A model generated the notes under the pieces. The model searched no databases. It was not told the origin of the DNA and saw only the letters and a list, made by a program, of their open reading frames with translations. DNA of 64,000 nucleotides, taken from Ignisphaera cupida. GTDB lineage: Archaea > Thermoproteota > Thermoprotei_A > Sulfolobales > Ignisphaeraceae. The position numbers were made by a program, and so were the translations under genes. The stretch covers positions 144,001-208,000 of the forward strand of contig NZ_JASNVW010000002.1 of NCBI RefSeq assembly GCF_030186535.1, written 5' to 3'. Below are positions 23,810 to 32,293 of this stretch, piece after piece (within the stretch, counting starts at the first letter, position 1; each line of letters begins with the position of its first letter).

Positions 23810-25141
23810 ATGCTAAACGCTGATGAGGTTAGAAAGGATTTTCCAATACTAAATAGGATGATTCATGAAAGAAAGCTTGTATACTTCGATAATGCTGCCT
23901 CAACTTTGAAGCCCATTCAAGTTATAGAAGCTATAAAAAATTTTTATGTGAATCACTATGCCAATGTTCATAGAGGCTTTCATACCCTTAGTCAAGAAGC
24001 TAGTCAAATGTATGAACAAGCACATGAAACGCTAGCTAAATTCATAAATGCTTATTCATGGGATGAAATAGTATTTGTGAATAACACTACAGAGGGTTTA
24101 AATCTTGTAGCATATTCTTGGGGTCTTCACAACATTAATGAAGGAGATGAAATAGTTTTAACAGTAATGGATCATCACAGCTCAATGCTTCCTTGGAGAC
24201 ATATCGCAAAAATAAAAAAAGCTAGAATTAAATACATAAACGTTACAAATGATGGTTATTTAAACTATGATCAGCTCGATGAGGTTATAAATGAAAAAAC
24301 AAAAGTTGTTGCCTTCCCTATTGCAAGTAATGTTCTTGGCACAATAAATGATGTTAGAAAGATTGTTAAAAAAGCTAGGGAGGTTGGCGCTTTGGTTGTT
24401 GCAGATGGTGCTCAAAGCGTTCCTCATATGCCAACTGATGTGAGGGAACTTGGAGTAGATTTTCTTGCTTTTAGTGGACATAAAATGCTTGGGCCAACAG
24501 GTAGTGGTGTTTTGTGGGGTAGAAGGGATTTGCTGCAGGAATTAAAGCCATTCAAAGTTGGTGGAGATACAATTAAGGATGTTACACTAGATGATGTTAT
24601 ATGGCTTAATCCGCCGTGGAAATTTGAAGCTGGTACACCAAACATAGAAGCGGCTATAGGACTTGCAGTAGCAGCGGAGTATTTGATGAAAATTGGAATG
24701 GAGAATGTTAGAAGACATGAGATTGAACTAGTTGAATATATGCTTAAGATGATGTTAGAAACTTTTGGAGATGAAATAATTTATTATGGGCCTAAAAACA
24801 CGCATCATAAAACAGGTGTAGTGGCGTTTAATGTCAAGAATTTGCATTTTCATATTGTTGCACAAGCACTTGATTATTTCGGTATTGCTGTAAGGTCTGG
24901 AATGCATTGCGCACATCCACTTCACTACGCTCTTAGGATTAGTCATGAATATCCCCCACCACAATCAGTACCTGATGAAGTTGATGAAAGACTCAAAAGA
25001 TTTGGTAGTGTTAGAGCTAGTTTCTATATATATAACACTAAGGAGGAAATAGACTACTTCATAGGATCATTATCAATGATTATATTACTTAGAGAACAAC
25101 TAAAAACAAAACCTGTGGAAGCCGTTTGCACTGGAACATAA
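23810..25141 (+). CDS. sufS: Cysteine desulfurase, SufS/CsdA type
   Basis: PLP enzyme releasing sulfur from cysteine for iron-sulfur clusters and thio-modifications. The PLP lysine is in AFSGHKMLGPTGSGVLWG. The active-site cysteine is in VRSGMHCAHPLHYALRI, the SufS-type short loop. YFDNAASTLKPIQV at the N-terminus and ANVHRGFHTLSQEAS fit the family. Start ATG 23810 is chosen, preceded by GTGGAG; an in-frame GTG at 23798 is the longer alternative. No SufBCD or scaffold gene lies nearby. It probably serves the many Fe-S proteins coded here. Confidence 0.92.
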   Translation: MLNADEVRKDFPILNRMIHERKLVYFDNAASTLKPIQVIEAIKNFYVNHYANVHRGFHTLSQEASQMYEQAHETLAKFINAYSWDEIVFVNNTTEGLNLVAYSWGLHNINEGDEIVLTVMDHHSSMLPWRHIAKIKKARIKYINVTNDGYLNYDQLDEVINEKTKVVAFPIASNVLGTINDVRKIVKKAREVGALVVADGAQSVPHMPTDVRELGVDFLAFSGHKMLGPTGSGVLWGRRDLLQELKPFKVGGDTIKDVTLDDVIWLNPPWKFEAGTPNIEAAIGLAVAAEYLMKIGMENVRRHEIELVEYMLKMMLETFGDEIIYYGPKNTHHKTGVVAFNVKNLHFHIVAQALDYFGIAVRSGMHCAHPLHYALRISHEYPPPQSVPDEVDERLKRFGSVRASFYIYNTKEEIDYFIGSLSMIILLREQLKTKPVEAVCTGT

Positions 25142-25149
25142 AGACTGTG

Positions 25150-25863
25150 CTATGTTTTAATTCTTCTCAAAACCTCTACCCTATCTGGATATCCAACAAT
25201 TATCTCATCAGCCATATCCACAAAAAGCCCTGTTTCAACAACTCCTGGAATTCTTTTTAAAATAAGTTCAAGCTCTTTAGGATCGAAATCAGTAGAAGGC
25301 TTAACATCTAAAATAACACCTCTTGTATCTGAAACCACAAAACCATACTTTCCTGACTTTACCATTCTTATACTTACCTCAAACCCAAGCTCTTTGAGTT
25401 TTTTATAAACAACATTTAAAGCCTCTGGCAAAACCTCTACAGGTATTGAATGTTTTTCTCCAAGTCTTTTCACAAGCTTTGTATAATCAACAATAAATAT
25501 TTTGTAGCGAGAGGCATAAGCAACTATTTTTTCCAGTGTTGAGGCCCCTCCCCCACCTTTGATCATGTTCATGTTGCTATCAATCTCATCAGCTCCATCA
25601 ACATAAACATCAACCTCGCTTACAACACTCAATTGTGAAACATTGAATCCTTTTTGGGCAACTCTATATGCAGAGTAAAGGGAAACACAAACAAAAGTAA
25701 CATTCCTAAGCTCTTTCTCAAATCTTGGAAGCATATCTATAAAAACATCTACAGTTGATCCTGTACCAACTCCAAGAATTCTTGGCTTTAGAGATAATAC
25801 TCTCTTCAATGCTTCTTCAGCAGCTTTTTGCTTTGCAATATCAACATCGCTAAACAAGTTCAT
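25150..25863 (-). CDS. rpiA: Ribose-5-phosphate isomerase A
   Basis: Interconverts ribose-5-phosphate and ribulose-5-phosphate. Signature motifs: ILGVGTGSTVDVFI (phosphate loop), VDVYVDGADEID (catalytic aspartates) and MIKGGGGASTLEKIVAYAS. The length of about 237 residues is standard. Start uncertain: ATG 25863 gives MNLFSDVD; 25866 and 25878 are in-frame alternatives. The start overlaps the end of the mobA-like gene, so the two are translationally coupled although functionally unrelated. Confidence 0.92.
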   Translation of the reverse strand: MNLFSDVDIAKQKAAEEALKRVLSLKPRILGVGTGSTVDVFIDMLPRFEKELRNVTFVCVSLYSAYRVAQKGFNVSQLSVVSEVDVYVDGADEIDSNMNMIKGGGGASTLEKIVAYASRYKIFIVDYTKLVKRLGEKHSIPVEVLPEALNVVYKKLKELGFEVSIRMVKSGKYGFVVSDTRGVILDVKPSTDFDPKELELILKRIPGVVETGLFVDMADEIIVGYPDRVEVLRRIKT

Positions 25864-26467
25864 CATAACCCACGTCATATAATTTATTTAAATCTTCTAT
25901 AGTATTCACATTGAAAACCTCTTTATATGGAAACCTAAAAACATTTTCAGCATCTATGTATTGAACAGATGCTCTATCTTTTAAACATTTAGCTATGCTG
26001 TATTCACCACTATAAAAACACATCTCTAAAGTCTTCAAAAGAGCATCTCTATATACTGCAAACAAGGGCTCTAAATACCTGCTTGTTCTCCACATTGGAA
26101 TACAGGCATCTGCACTATCTAAGCAAAGAGAACAAAACCTCTCAATACTAGTGACTTCAATAAGGGGAGTGTCACATCCAATAACAAAAACTGATTTGAA
26201 CATTTTTAAAATTTGGTATATGGCAGGTAATGGTCCCAACAAAAAATTGTCTATAAAAACTTTCAATCCTAATGAAGAAAAGTGTTCTGCTTTTTCCCAA
26301 GATGTAACAATGTATAAATCCATAAATTGTTTCGATTTTACAAGCTTACTGTATACAAACATTATCATGGGCTTTCCATAGATGGGATAAAGACATTTGT
26401 CAATGCCTTGTCCAAACCTTGTCGATTTCCCTCCAGCTAGTATTGCTGCTATCACAATAACTAACAC
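25850..26467 (-). CDS. mobA: MobA-like molybdenum cofactor nucleotidyltransferase
   Basis: Transfers a nucleotide (GMP) to molybdopterin cofactor. Motifs: AAILAGGKSTRFGQGIDKCLYP (NTP binding), VFVIGCDTPLIE (metal-binding aspartate) and EVFNVNTIEDLNKLY, typical of the MobA C-terminus. Length is 205 residues. Related cobinamide guanylyltransferases share these motifs, so the exact substrate is not certain. The start is GTG. A second Mo/W-related gene (FdhD-like) sits at 47.8 kb. Confidence 0.8.
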   Translation of the reverse strand: MLVIVIAAILAGGKSTRFGQGIDKCLYPIYGKPMIMFVYSKLVKSKQFMDLYIVTSWEKAEHFSSLGLKVFIDNFLLGPLPAIYQILKMFKSVFVIGCDTPLIEVTSIERFCSLCLDSADACIPMWRTSRYLEPLFAVYRDALLKTLEMCFYSGEYSIAKCLKDRASVQYIDAENVFRFPYKEVFNVNTIEDLNKLYDVGYDELV

Positions 26468-26485
26468 TCAGCATATTCAATCTTT

Positions 26486-26782
26486 CTATAAGCTAGTTTG
26501 AATATGTTTCTTAGTTTCTCTATATATCATATACCCAAAAATCATTACTATGACTAACAAAATTATTGATATTGCTAGCAATGGAATGACAAGGGCCTGC
26601 TGCCCTAAGCTAAAACATATTGGTATAAACAGTATCACTATACATCCACCAACTCCAACTCCTGCACTGCTTGGTGGTGAAGGAGGGCTCAACATGTATA
26701 TAATAAATGGTATTATTGAAGCAATAAACAGTAATACAATACCAAAAACAATTAGAATGAAGCCAATTTTATATAGATTCAC
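26486..26782 (-). CDS. Small membrane protein, TIGR00304/DUF131-like
   Basis: 98 residues with an N-terminal span, a short Pro/Gly-rich loop and a second hydrophobic half ending in a charged tail. It follows GGAGGTG with a GTG start. The arrangement resembles its upstream neighbour, with the same span-loop-span layout and the loop pattern GG-x-I-V-I/L-x-x-P-I. The two are likely paralogues in one transcript. Function unknown. Confidence 0.6.
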   Translation of the reverse strand: MNLYKIGFILIVFGIVLLFIASIIPFIIYMLSPPSPPSSAGVGVGGCIVILFIPICFSLGQQALVIPLLAISIILLVIVMIFGYMIYRETKKHIQTSL

Positions 26783-26786
26783 TATA

Positions 26787-27083
26787 TCACCTCCAAGCTA
26801 AAAATGGATTAATCGTAATGTAATTCAAAAGTATGAACGCTACTATAGCAACAATTGTTAGTGCGATAGCCAGTATCATCAAAATCTTTGTCACTTCTGT
26901 ACTAGTTCCGAAAACAAATGGTATTGGACCAACTATAATTACTGCACCGCCCTCAACTCTCTTCTCACCTTCCTTACGACGTTGCTCACTCAATGTTTTT
27001 GCAAAGAGAATTAGAAAACCTATGAAAATTATGATAAAAGCTGAGAAGATTAATATTATAAATAGTTGTAGCAGAGACATCAT
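26787..27083 (-). CDS. Small membrane protein, TIGR00304/DUF131-like
   Basis: 98 residues. One span near the N-terminus, a basic segment (EQRRKEGEKR), then VEGGAVIIVGPIPFVFGTS, which matches the G-G-x-I-I-I-G-P-I-P-I-x-F-G signature of the TIGR00304 archaeal membrane family, and two closely spaced spans. It ends four bases before the start of the paralogous gene downstream. Role unknown. Confidence 0.7.
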   Translation of the reverse strand: MMSLLQLFIILIFSAFIIIFIGFLILFAKTLSEQRRKEGEKRVEGGAVIIVGPIPFVFGTSTEVTKILMILAIALTIVAIVAFILLNYITINPFLAWR

Positions 27084-27146
27084 ATAGCATCACACATCAT
27101 ATTACAACTGTGTGTTATAAAGACTTAAAATTTTGATGGAGCAACA

Positions 27147-27683
27147 CTATTCATCATATAAATTGATATACAATAGCACAGCAGCCAAGGTCTTTAAATC
27201 AGCTATACCACCACTGTTTAAAGTATCTAAATATTCTTGAGGAGTCATATAAACATTGGCTAAGATCTCTCCGGCTTCTGGCGATGCACCAACAAATTTA
27301 AGTTCTTTAGCAACAAAAATTGTTTGAATTTCATCACTATAACCAGGCGATACAAACACTGTTGCAAGAGGAGTAAGCTTATTAGCAACATACCCTGTTT
27401 CCTCCCTAAGCTCTCTCATTGCAGCAGCCTCAGGGGATTCACCATCTTCAACTCTTCCTGCTGGCACCTCCAAAACCCATGAGTTAACAGATGCTCTCCA
27501 CTGTCTAATGAAAACAATTTTGCCATTGTTAAGAACAGGCACAATCACAACAGCCTTACCAAATTTCACAACATCTTTCTCAACAACTTTATCCCCAATT
27601 TTTATAATTCTTTTAAACAATGAAATTCTTTTACCTTTGCACAAGAACTCATCACGAATTATAGCAGGAGCTTCTTTACTCAT
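27147..27683 (-). CDS. nudF: Nudix hydrolase, ADP-ribose pyrophosphatase-like
   Basis: Hydrolyses nucleoside diphosphate derivatives such as ADP-ribose. The complete Nudix box is GRVEDGESPEAAAMRELREE plus TGY, with the metal-binding REx2EE. FVSPGYSDEIQTIFVAKEL downstream matches the ADPRase subgroup, where the glutamate after the box is catalytic. VFIRQWRASVNSWVLEVPAG is the usual lead-in. Length is 178 residues, normal. No partner gene is evident. Confidence 0.9.
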   Translation of the reverse strand: MSKEAPAIIRDEFLCKGKRISLFKRIIKIGDKVVEKDVVKFGKAVVIVPVLNNGKIVFIRQWRASVNSWVLEVPAGRVEDGESPEAAAMRELREETGYVANKLTPLATVFVSPGYSDEIQTIFVAKELKFVGASPEAGEILANVYMTPQEYLDTLNSGGIADLKTLAAVLLYINLYDE

Positions 27684-27786
27684 AATTTAGCACCCATATC
27701 ATTATGTAATAAAGATATAACGTTTTCACATTATTAAAAATTTTGATGATGATAACCCGGTTTCAGTTGAAGATAAAATGATATGG

Positions 27787-27834
27787 AGTTACCCATCTGA
27801 AAGCCTTATCCTTTTATGATGGAGAGGAGGTCAG
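27787..27834 (+). repeat. TnpB-element end motif, copy D
   Basis: ACCCATCTGAAAGCCTTATC, then CTTTTATGATGGAGAGGAGG and TCAG. It shares CTGAAAGCCTT-TC with copies A and B, and GAGGAGGTCAG plus a following ATCTTGG with copy C. No transposase frame lies beside it, so it is a solitary end between the Nudix gene and the isomerase promoter. Confidence 0.55.
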
Positions 27835-27938
27835 CCATTCAATCTTGGTATAATTGTTTTAATACTGTAATAATTGTGTAATATTGTATAAGCTTATATA
27901 TTTCCTTAACTCCCTATAATCTTCTGTGGTTGGAAAAT

Positions 27939-28844
27939 ATGGCAAAAATCGTACTTGGTTTAAATCTTAGCTGGGCTGTTAAGAGATGGCCTATGCCAGA
28001 TGAATGGAGCGAAATCGTTGCTAAAAATGATGTAAAATATGTTCAGTTCTCATTTGATTTGTTCGATCCAAGATCTACTCAAGCTGCTGTTGAACATATG
28101 GCAGGTCTCATTAGGGATGCTATTAAGAGATATGGTATAGTTATACACTCAACATTTACAGGTCTTGCAGCATATTCATATAATCTCCTGGCACATCCTG
28201 ATCCCATTATAAGAATGGATGCTGTTGACTGGTATACGAAAGCAATTGACTTTACTTCAAAAATTGATGTAAAGGCAACTGGTGGGCATATTGGAGCAAA
28301 AAGTGTTAGAGACTATAAAGATGCTAGCAGAAGAACTTTCATGGATTTAGTGCTATTTGATACTGTAAAAGCATTGAGAAAATATGCACAATCAAAAGGT
28401 TTAGAGATGATTTTATGGGAGCCATTACCTGTTCCAAGAGAAACTCCATGGAATATGGCAGAAACAGAAGAGGTTCTAAGAAAAGCTAATGAGGGTGCTG
28501 GAGTAGCTGTAAAACTCAATATAGATGTTGGTCACCAGTGTACCTTACAAGGAGTAGAGGCAAGTCCATATGAATGGCTAAAGAGATTTGCTCCACAATC
28601 CCCTGCAGTCCACATTCAGCAAACAGATGGTAAAGCTGATAGACATTGGCCATTCACAGAAGAGTACAACAAAATTGGAATAATAAAACCAGATAAACTA
28701 ATTGAAGCAATAGAGCAGTCAGGTGCTAAAGAGGTTTATCTATTTCTAGAGTATATACCACCATTTGAAGCTCCAGATGACGAAGTTTTACAAAATCTTG
28801 AAATCTCTGTAAAATATCTCAAACAATTCATACCAACAACATAA
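27939..28844 (+). CDS. TIM-barrel sugar isomerase/epimerase (AP endonuclease 2 fold)
   Basis: 301-residue xylose-isomerase-like TIM barrel. Metal ligands are suggested by MILWEPLPV, VKLNIDVGHQ, SPAVHIQQTDG and VYLFLEYIP, the usual Glu-Asp/His-His-Glu order. It acts on a sugar or sugar phosphate; no specific substrate can be named. ATG 27939 is preferred over TTG 27930, with GTGGTTGG a few bases ahead. A TATA-like GCTTATATATTT lies at about 27892-27903. Its neighbour, a GH3 glycosidase, is convergent. Confidence 0.75.
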   Translation: MAKIVLGLNLSWAVKRWPMPDEWSEIVAKNDVKYVQFSFDLFDPRSTQAAVEHMAGLIRDAIKRYGIVIHSTFTGLAAYSYNLLAHPDPIIRMDAVDWYTKAIDFTSKIDVKATGGHIGAKSVRDYKDASRRTFMDLVLFDTVKALRKYAQSKGLEMILWEPLPVPRETPWNMAETEEVLRKANEGAGVAVKLNIDVGHQCTLQGVEASPYEWLKRFAPQSPAVHIQQTDGKADRHWPFTEEYNKIGIIKPDKLIEAIEQSGAKEVYLFLEYIPPFEAPDDEVLQNLEISVKYLKQFIPTT

Positions 28845-28906
28845 AATAGATTTGATATAACTTTTTTAATTTGAATTGATTTATGAAAAATAAATTGTTA
28901 AATATT

Positions 28907-31201
28907 TTATAGTTCTATTGCTTCAGAGAAGTAATGTTTACGATGTTGAATAATTTGCTTTTCGCCTACAATTCTAAACTTTCCCTCTAATTGTATGTCC
29001 TCACTGCTTCTACCAATCATTACTCTGTACTCCCCAGGCTCTATAACAAGATGCATATCACTATCATAGAATGCTAAAAGCTCTGTTGGTACTCTAAACA
29101 ATAGTCTTTTTGTTTGTCCAGGCTCTAGATATATTTTCTTAAATCCTTTCAATTCTTTTACTGGTCTAGCTACGGAAGAAAATTCTTTGGCTATATAAAG
29201 TTGAACAACTTCTTTACCAGGTCTCTTACCAATGTTTTCAACAGTTACTTCAATTTCCACATAACCAAATGGATTAACATCTGGCGTTTTCACAACCAAG
29301 TTGCTATACTTAAATTGTGTGTAGCTTAAGCCAAAACCAAATGGAAATAGAGGCTTTGAGTCAACATCTATGTAGTTTCTGAATGCTGATGGCTTTCTAG
29401 AGTAGTAAACTGGTACTTGCCCAACAGATTTTGGTATTGAAACTGGTAATCTTCCACCAGGATCAACATCACCAAACAACACATCTGCAATAGCATTGCC
29501 TCCTTCCTCACCAGGGAACCACGCCTCAACAACAGCATTAACATATGGAAGAATCTCTGTGATTGCCAAAGGCCTTCCATTTATGAGAACAAGAACTATT
29601 GGCTTTCCAACTTTATGTAGTTCCTTTATAAGATCCTCCTGAACACCTGGAAGCCTAAGATCACTTCTGTCAACACCCTCACCACTAGTATGCTGAACAA
29701 TCTCTTGTTTCAAGCCAAACCATGTTGGATCCAAGCCGCTTTTCTCACCCATAACAGCAACTATAACGTCTGCTTCTCTAGCTATTCTCAAAGCTTCTTC
29801 AAAACCACTTCTATCTTGTGAGTAAATATCGCAGCCCTTAGCATACAACACTTTAGTGTCTTTAGAGACTTTTCTCTTTATACCCTCCAAAACAGTTACA
29901 ACATTTACTGATGTAGAGTCTTTTCCAAGATGAGCATCGTAATGGTAATCACCAAGCATGTTTCTAGGCTCATTTGCATTAGGCCCTATAACAGCTATTG
30001 TCTTTATGTCTTTGGATAGTGGTAGCACACCATCGTTTTTGAGAAGAACTATGGATTCTCTTGCCGCTTCAAGAGCAAGTTTTCTATGAATCTCATTATC
30101 GAGAATTTCAGGAACCTTTGTCTCGTCAACATATGGATTATCAAAAAGCCCAAGAAGAGCCTTAACTCTTAAAACTCTTTCAACAGCTCTATCAAGAACA
30201 GCTTCAGATATCAGCCCCTCCTTAACCGCTTTAACAATATCATCAAAGCATATAATATCGGGAAAGATTATATCCACACCTGCTTCTAAAGCAATTTTAA
30301 AAGCCTCTACACAATTTCTTGCAATTCTATGTATGGTATTGAGCTGCAAAACCGCGCTATAATCTGATACAATAACTCCTCTGAATCCCCATAAACCTCT
30401 TAAAACATCTGTTAGAAGCCACTTGTTAGCATGGCAAGGAACACCATCTATTTCATGATATGCCGGCATAACCGAAAGAGCTCCACCAACCTTAATACCA
30501 ACTTCAAATGTGTAGAGATGTTGCTCCATAAACTCTCTCAAACCTGCATGAAGAGGTCCAATGTTTCTACCACCCTCTGGAAAGCCATGACCAGCAAAAT
30601 GCTTTGTTGTAGCAATAACACCTTTTGAAATATCTTCTCCTTGAAGGCCAAGAATATATGCAGTGCCAATTGCTGAAACAAGATACTGGTCTTCACCATA
30701 AGTTTCCTCACACCTGCCCCATCTAGGATCTCTACATAGATCTAGAACAGGCGAGAGACAGTGTCTAGATCCAATACACAAAACCTGTTCTCTTATCGCA
30801 TTAGCAACTCTATTAACAATTTCAGGACTCCATGTAGATGCCAATGCTATTGCTTGTGGAAAAACAGTTGCTGTAGGAGCCATTAAACCAGCTAAACACT
30901 CCTCATGTACTATTGCGGGAATGCCAAGTCTTGTCTTTTCTACAAGAAACTTCTGAATCTCATTAACTATCCTAGCAGCTTCTCTGGGTCTGAGACCAAT
31001 TCGTGAACCACCAACCCTGGTAATTTCCCCAATTCCATATCTGAGAAGCTGCTTTGCTTTTTCCTCAGAAAAATTCTTACCTTCTAACAACCTATCAACA
31101 GAAATTGATTGCAGTTGAGCAACCTTCTCCTCTATAGACATGCTTTTCAATATATTGCCTATCCTCCTCTCTAAATGACTCAAATAGCTATTCACACACA
31201 T
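28907..31201 (-). CDS. Glycoside hydrolase family 3 beta-glucosidase/beta-xylosidase
   Basis: Retaining exo-glycosidase. The GH3 N-terminal barrel contains PAIVHEECLAG, TKHFAGHG and the nucleophile Asp in GFRGVIVSDYSAV. The GH3-C domain begins near LLKNDGVLPLSK and includes GEKSGLDPT and EAWFPGEEGG. A fibronectin type III-like domain closes the protein (EVTVENIGKRPGKEVVQLYI). There is no signal peptide, so it acts inside the cell on imported oligosaccharides. ATG 31201 is chosen; TTG 31213 and GTG 31195 are alternatives. It could complete cellulose breakdown started by the GH12 enzyme. Confidence 0.92.
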   Translation of the reverse strand: MCVNSYLSHLERRIGNILKSMSIEEKVAQLQSISVDRLLEGKNFSEEKAKQLLRYGIGEITRVGGSRIGLRPREAARIVNEIQKFLVEKTRLGIPAIVHEECLAGLMAPTATVFPQAIALASTWSPEIVNRVANAIREQVLCIGSRHCLSPVLDLCRDPRWGRCEETYGEDQYLVSAIGTAYILGLQGEDISKGVIATTKHFAGHGFPEGGRNIGPLHAGLREFMEQHLYTFEVGIKVGGALSVMPAYHEIDGVPCHANKWLLTDVLRGLWGFRGVIVSDYSAVLQLNTIHRIARNCVEAFKIALEAGVDIIFPDIICFDDIVKAVKEGLISEAVLDRAVERVLRVKALLGLFDNPYVDETKVPEILDNEIHRKLALEAARESIVLLKNDGVLPLSKDIKTIAVIGPNANEPRNMLGDYHYDAHLGKDSTSVNVVTVLEGIKRKVSKDTKVLYAKGCDIYSQDRSGFEEALRIAREADVIVAVMGEKSGLDPTWFGLKQEIVQHTSGEGVDRSDLRLPGVQEDLIKELHKVGKPIVLVLINGRPLAITEILPYVNAVVEAWFPGEEGGNAIADVLFGDVDPGGRLPVSIPKSVGQVPVYYSRKPSAFRNYIDVDSKPLFPFGFGLSYTQFKYSNLVVKTPDVNPFGYVEIEVTVENIGKRPGKEVVQLYIAKEFSSVARPVKELKGFKKIYLEPGQTKRLLFRVPTELLAFYDSDMHLVIEPGEYRVMIGRSSEDIQLEGKFRIVGEKQIIQHRKHYFSEAIEL

Positions 31202-31241
31202 CACACAAACCAAGTTTTAAGCTGCACTACTTTTAAAAGTT

Positions 31242-31352
31242 TTATCTATGTTTTTTCCTAGTCACATTCCCTTCAAGGCCCATAAGTATATGCATTATAT
31301 ATGCTCTTCTACTTTTAAAGACCTTTCCACAGCGATTACATATATAAACCAC
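31242..31352 (-). CDS. 36-residue zinc-finger-like protein
   Basis: A very short gene. GTG 31352 follows GGTGAAAGGA and opens 36 codons: YICNRCGKVFKSRRAYIMHI, then LMGLEGNVTRKKHR and TAA. CxxC followed by 12 residues and His is the start of a C2H2 finger; a second His lies further on, near the C-terminus, in a basic tail. Small archaeal C2H2-type proteins of this kind bind nucleic acid or regulate transcription. A TATA-like ATTTTAAATAA lies about 30 bases before the ribosome-binding site. The product is strongly basic. Confidence 0.6.
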   Translation of the reverse strand: MVYICNRCGKVFKSRRAYIMHILMGLEGNVTRKKHR

Positions 31353-31474
31353 TCCTTTCACCAAAGGTAGAAAGAGTTATTTAAAATGACTATGCAATTC
31401 AAAATTATTTAAATGCGTTCATTAATACCACTTTTAATTAAATTTAAAACGTTTTAGTCTACACACTTTATTGC

Positions 31475-31479
31475 AGGTG
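31475..31479 (+). promoter_or_regulatory. Shine-Dalgarno sequence for etfB
   Basis: AGGTG is followed by seven bases (TTAAACA) and then ACG at 31487, the codon where the etfB N-terminus should begin. The only other ribosome-binding-like sequences nearby do not face an ATG, GTG or TTG in this frame. Confidence 0.55.
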
Positions 31480-31486
31480 TTAAACA

Positions 31487-32293
31487 ACGAATATTGTAGT
31501 ACTTATAAAGCCTGTTCCAGATATTACAAAAGCTAAATTTGATTTGGAAAGAGGTACTGTAGACAGAACCTCAACAACTCTAGAAATAAATCCCTTTGAT
31601 TTATATGCTATAGAGGTTGCTAAAAGAATTAAGAAGTTATTTGGTGGAATAATAACAGCAATTTCAATGGCACCTCCACATGCTGAAAACGCGCTTAGAG
31701 ATGCTATTGCAAGAGGTGTTGATAGAGCTATACTTTTAAGTGATAAGAGATTTGCTGGTGCTGACACACTAGCAACATCCTATACTCTTGCTTCTGCAAT
31801 AAAGAAGCTTGGGCACTTCAACCTTATTTTATGTGGAGAGAAATCAGTTGATGGAGATACTGCTCATGTTGGTCCTGAAGTTGCAGAATTTCTAGGGATT
31901 CCCCATGTTTCATTCGTTACTAGGATAGTTGATGTTGGAAATAACAAAATTGTTGTTGAATCTGATTATGGCGATGCTTATTACAAAGTTGAAGTTAATA
32001 CACCAGCTTTAATAGCATTGTCACGCCCAGTTGTTTTCATGAATGAGTTTATAGAGCCTTCAATGCCTAGAATAAGCGATGTTTTAAGAGCTAGAAGAGC
32101 AAAGATAGAGATTTGGAATGCTGATTACCTAAGCGATATAGCTGATACAAGCAGATTTGGGTTGTCTGGCTCTCCAACTAGAGTTGTGAAGGCTTATTAT
32201 GCTCTTGAAAAAGGCAGGGAACCTAAAATAGTTAAGGGAGAGGAGGGCACAACACTAATTTTAAAGACATTGAAAGAGTTGGGTGTTGTTTAA
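31487..32293 (+). CDS. etfB: Electron transfer flavoprotein beta subunit, probable ACG start
   Basis: EtfB of the lactate dehydrogenase/Etf complex; it binds AMP or the bifurcating FAD and shuttles electrons. The family N-terminus (M-x-I-V-V-L-x-K-x-V-P-D) is fully coded, as NIVVLIKPVPDITKAKFDLE, but lies upstream of the first standard start. In frame the codons are TAA (31481), AAC, ACG (31487), AAT, ATT, GTA. ACG sits exactly where methionine is expected, seven bases after AGGTG. INPFDLYAIEVAKRIK and ADTLATSYTLASAIKKLG are typical. The stop overlaps the etfA ATG (TAATG). Confidence 0.87.
   Translation, partial: TNIVVLIKPVPDITKAKFDLERGTVDRTSTTLEINPFDLYAIEVAKRIKKLFGGIITAISMAPPHAENALRDAIARGVDRAILLSDKRFAGADTLATSYTLASAIKKLGHFNLILCGEKSVDGDTAHVGPEVAEFLGIPHVSFVTRIVDVGNNKIVVESDYGDAYYKVEVNTPALIALSRPVVFMNEFIEPSMPRISDVLRARRAKIEIWNADYLSDIADTSRFGLSGSPTRVVKAYYALEKGREPKIVKGEEGTTLILKTLKELGVV

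Noticed and set aside
27745-27800. Possible C/D box RNA (TGATGATGA and CTGA) upstream of the isomerase gene
   Set aside because: The CTGA belongs to the TnpB-type repeat shared with other copies, and the box order and spacing do not fit.
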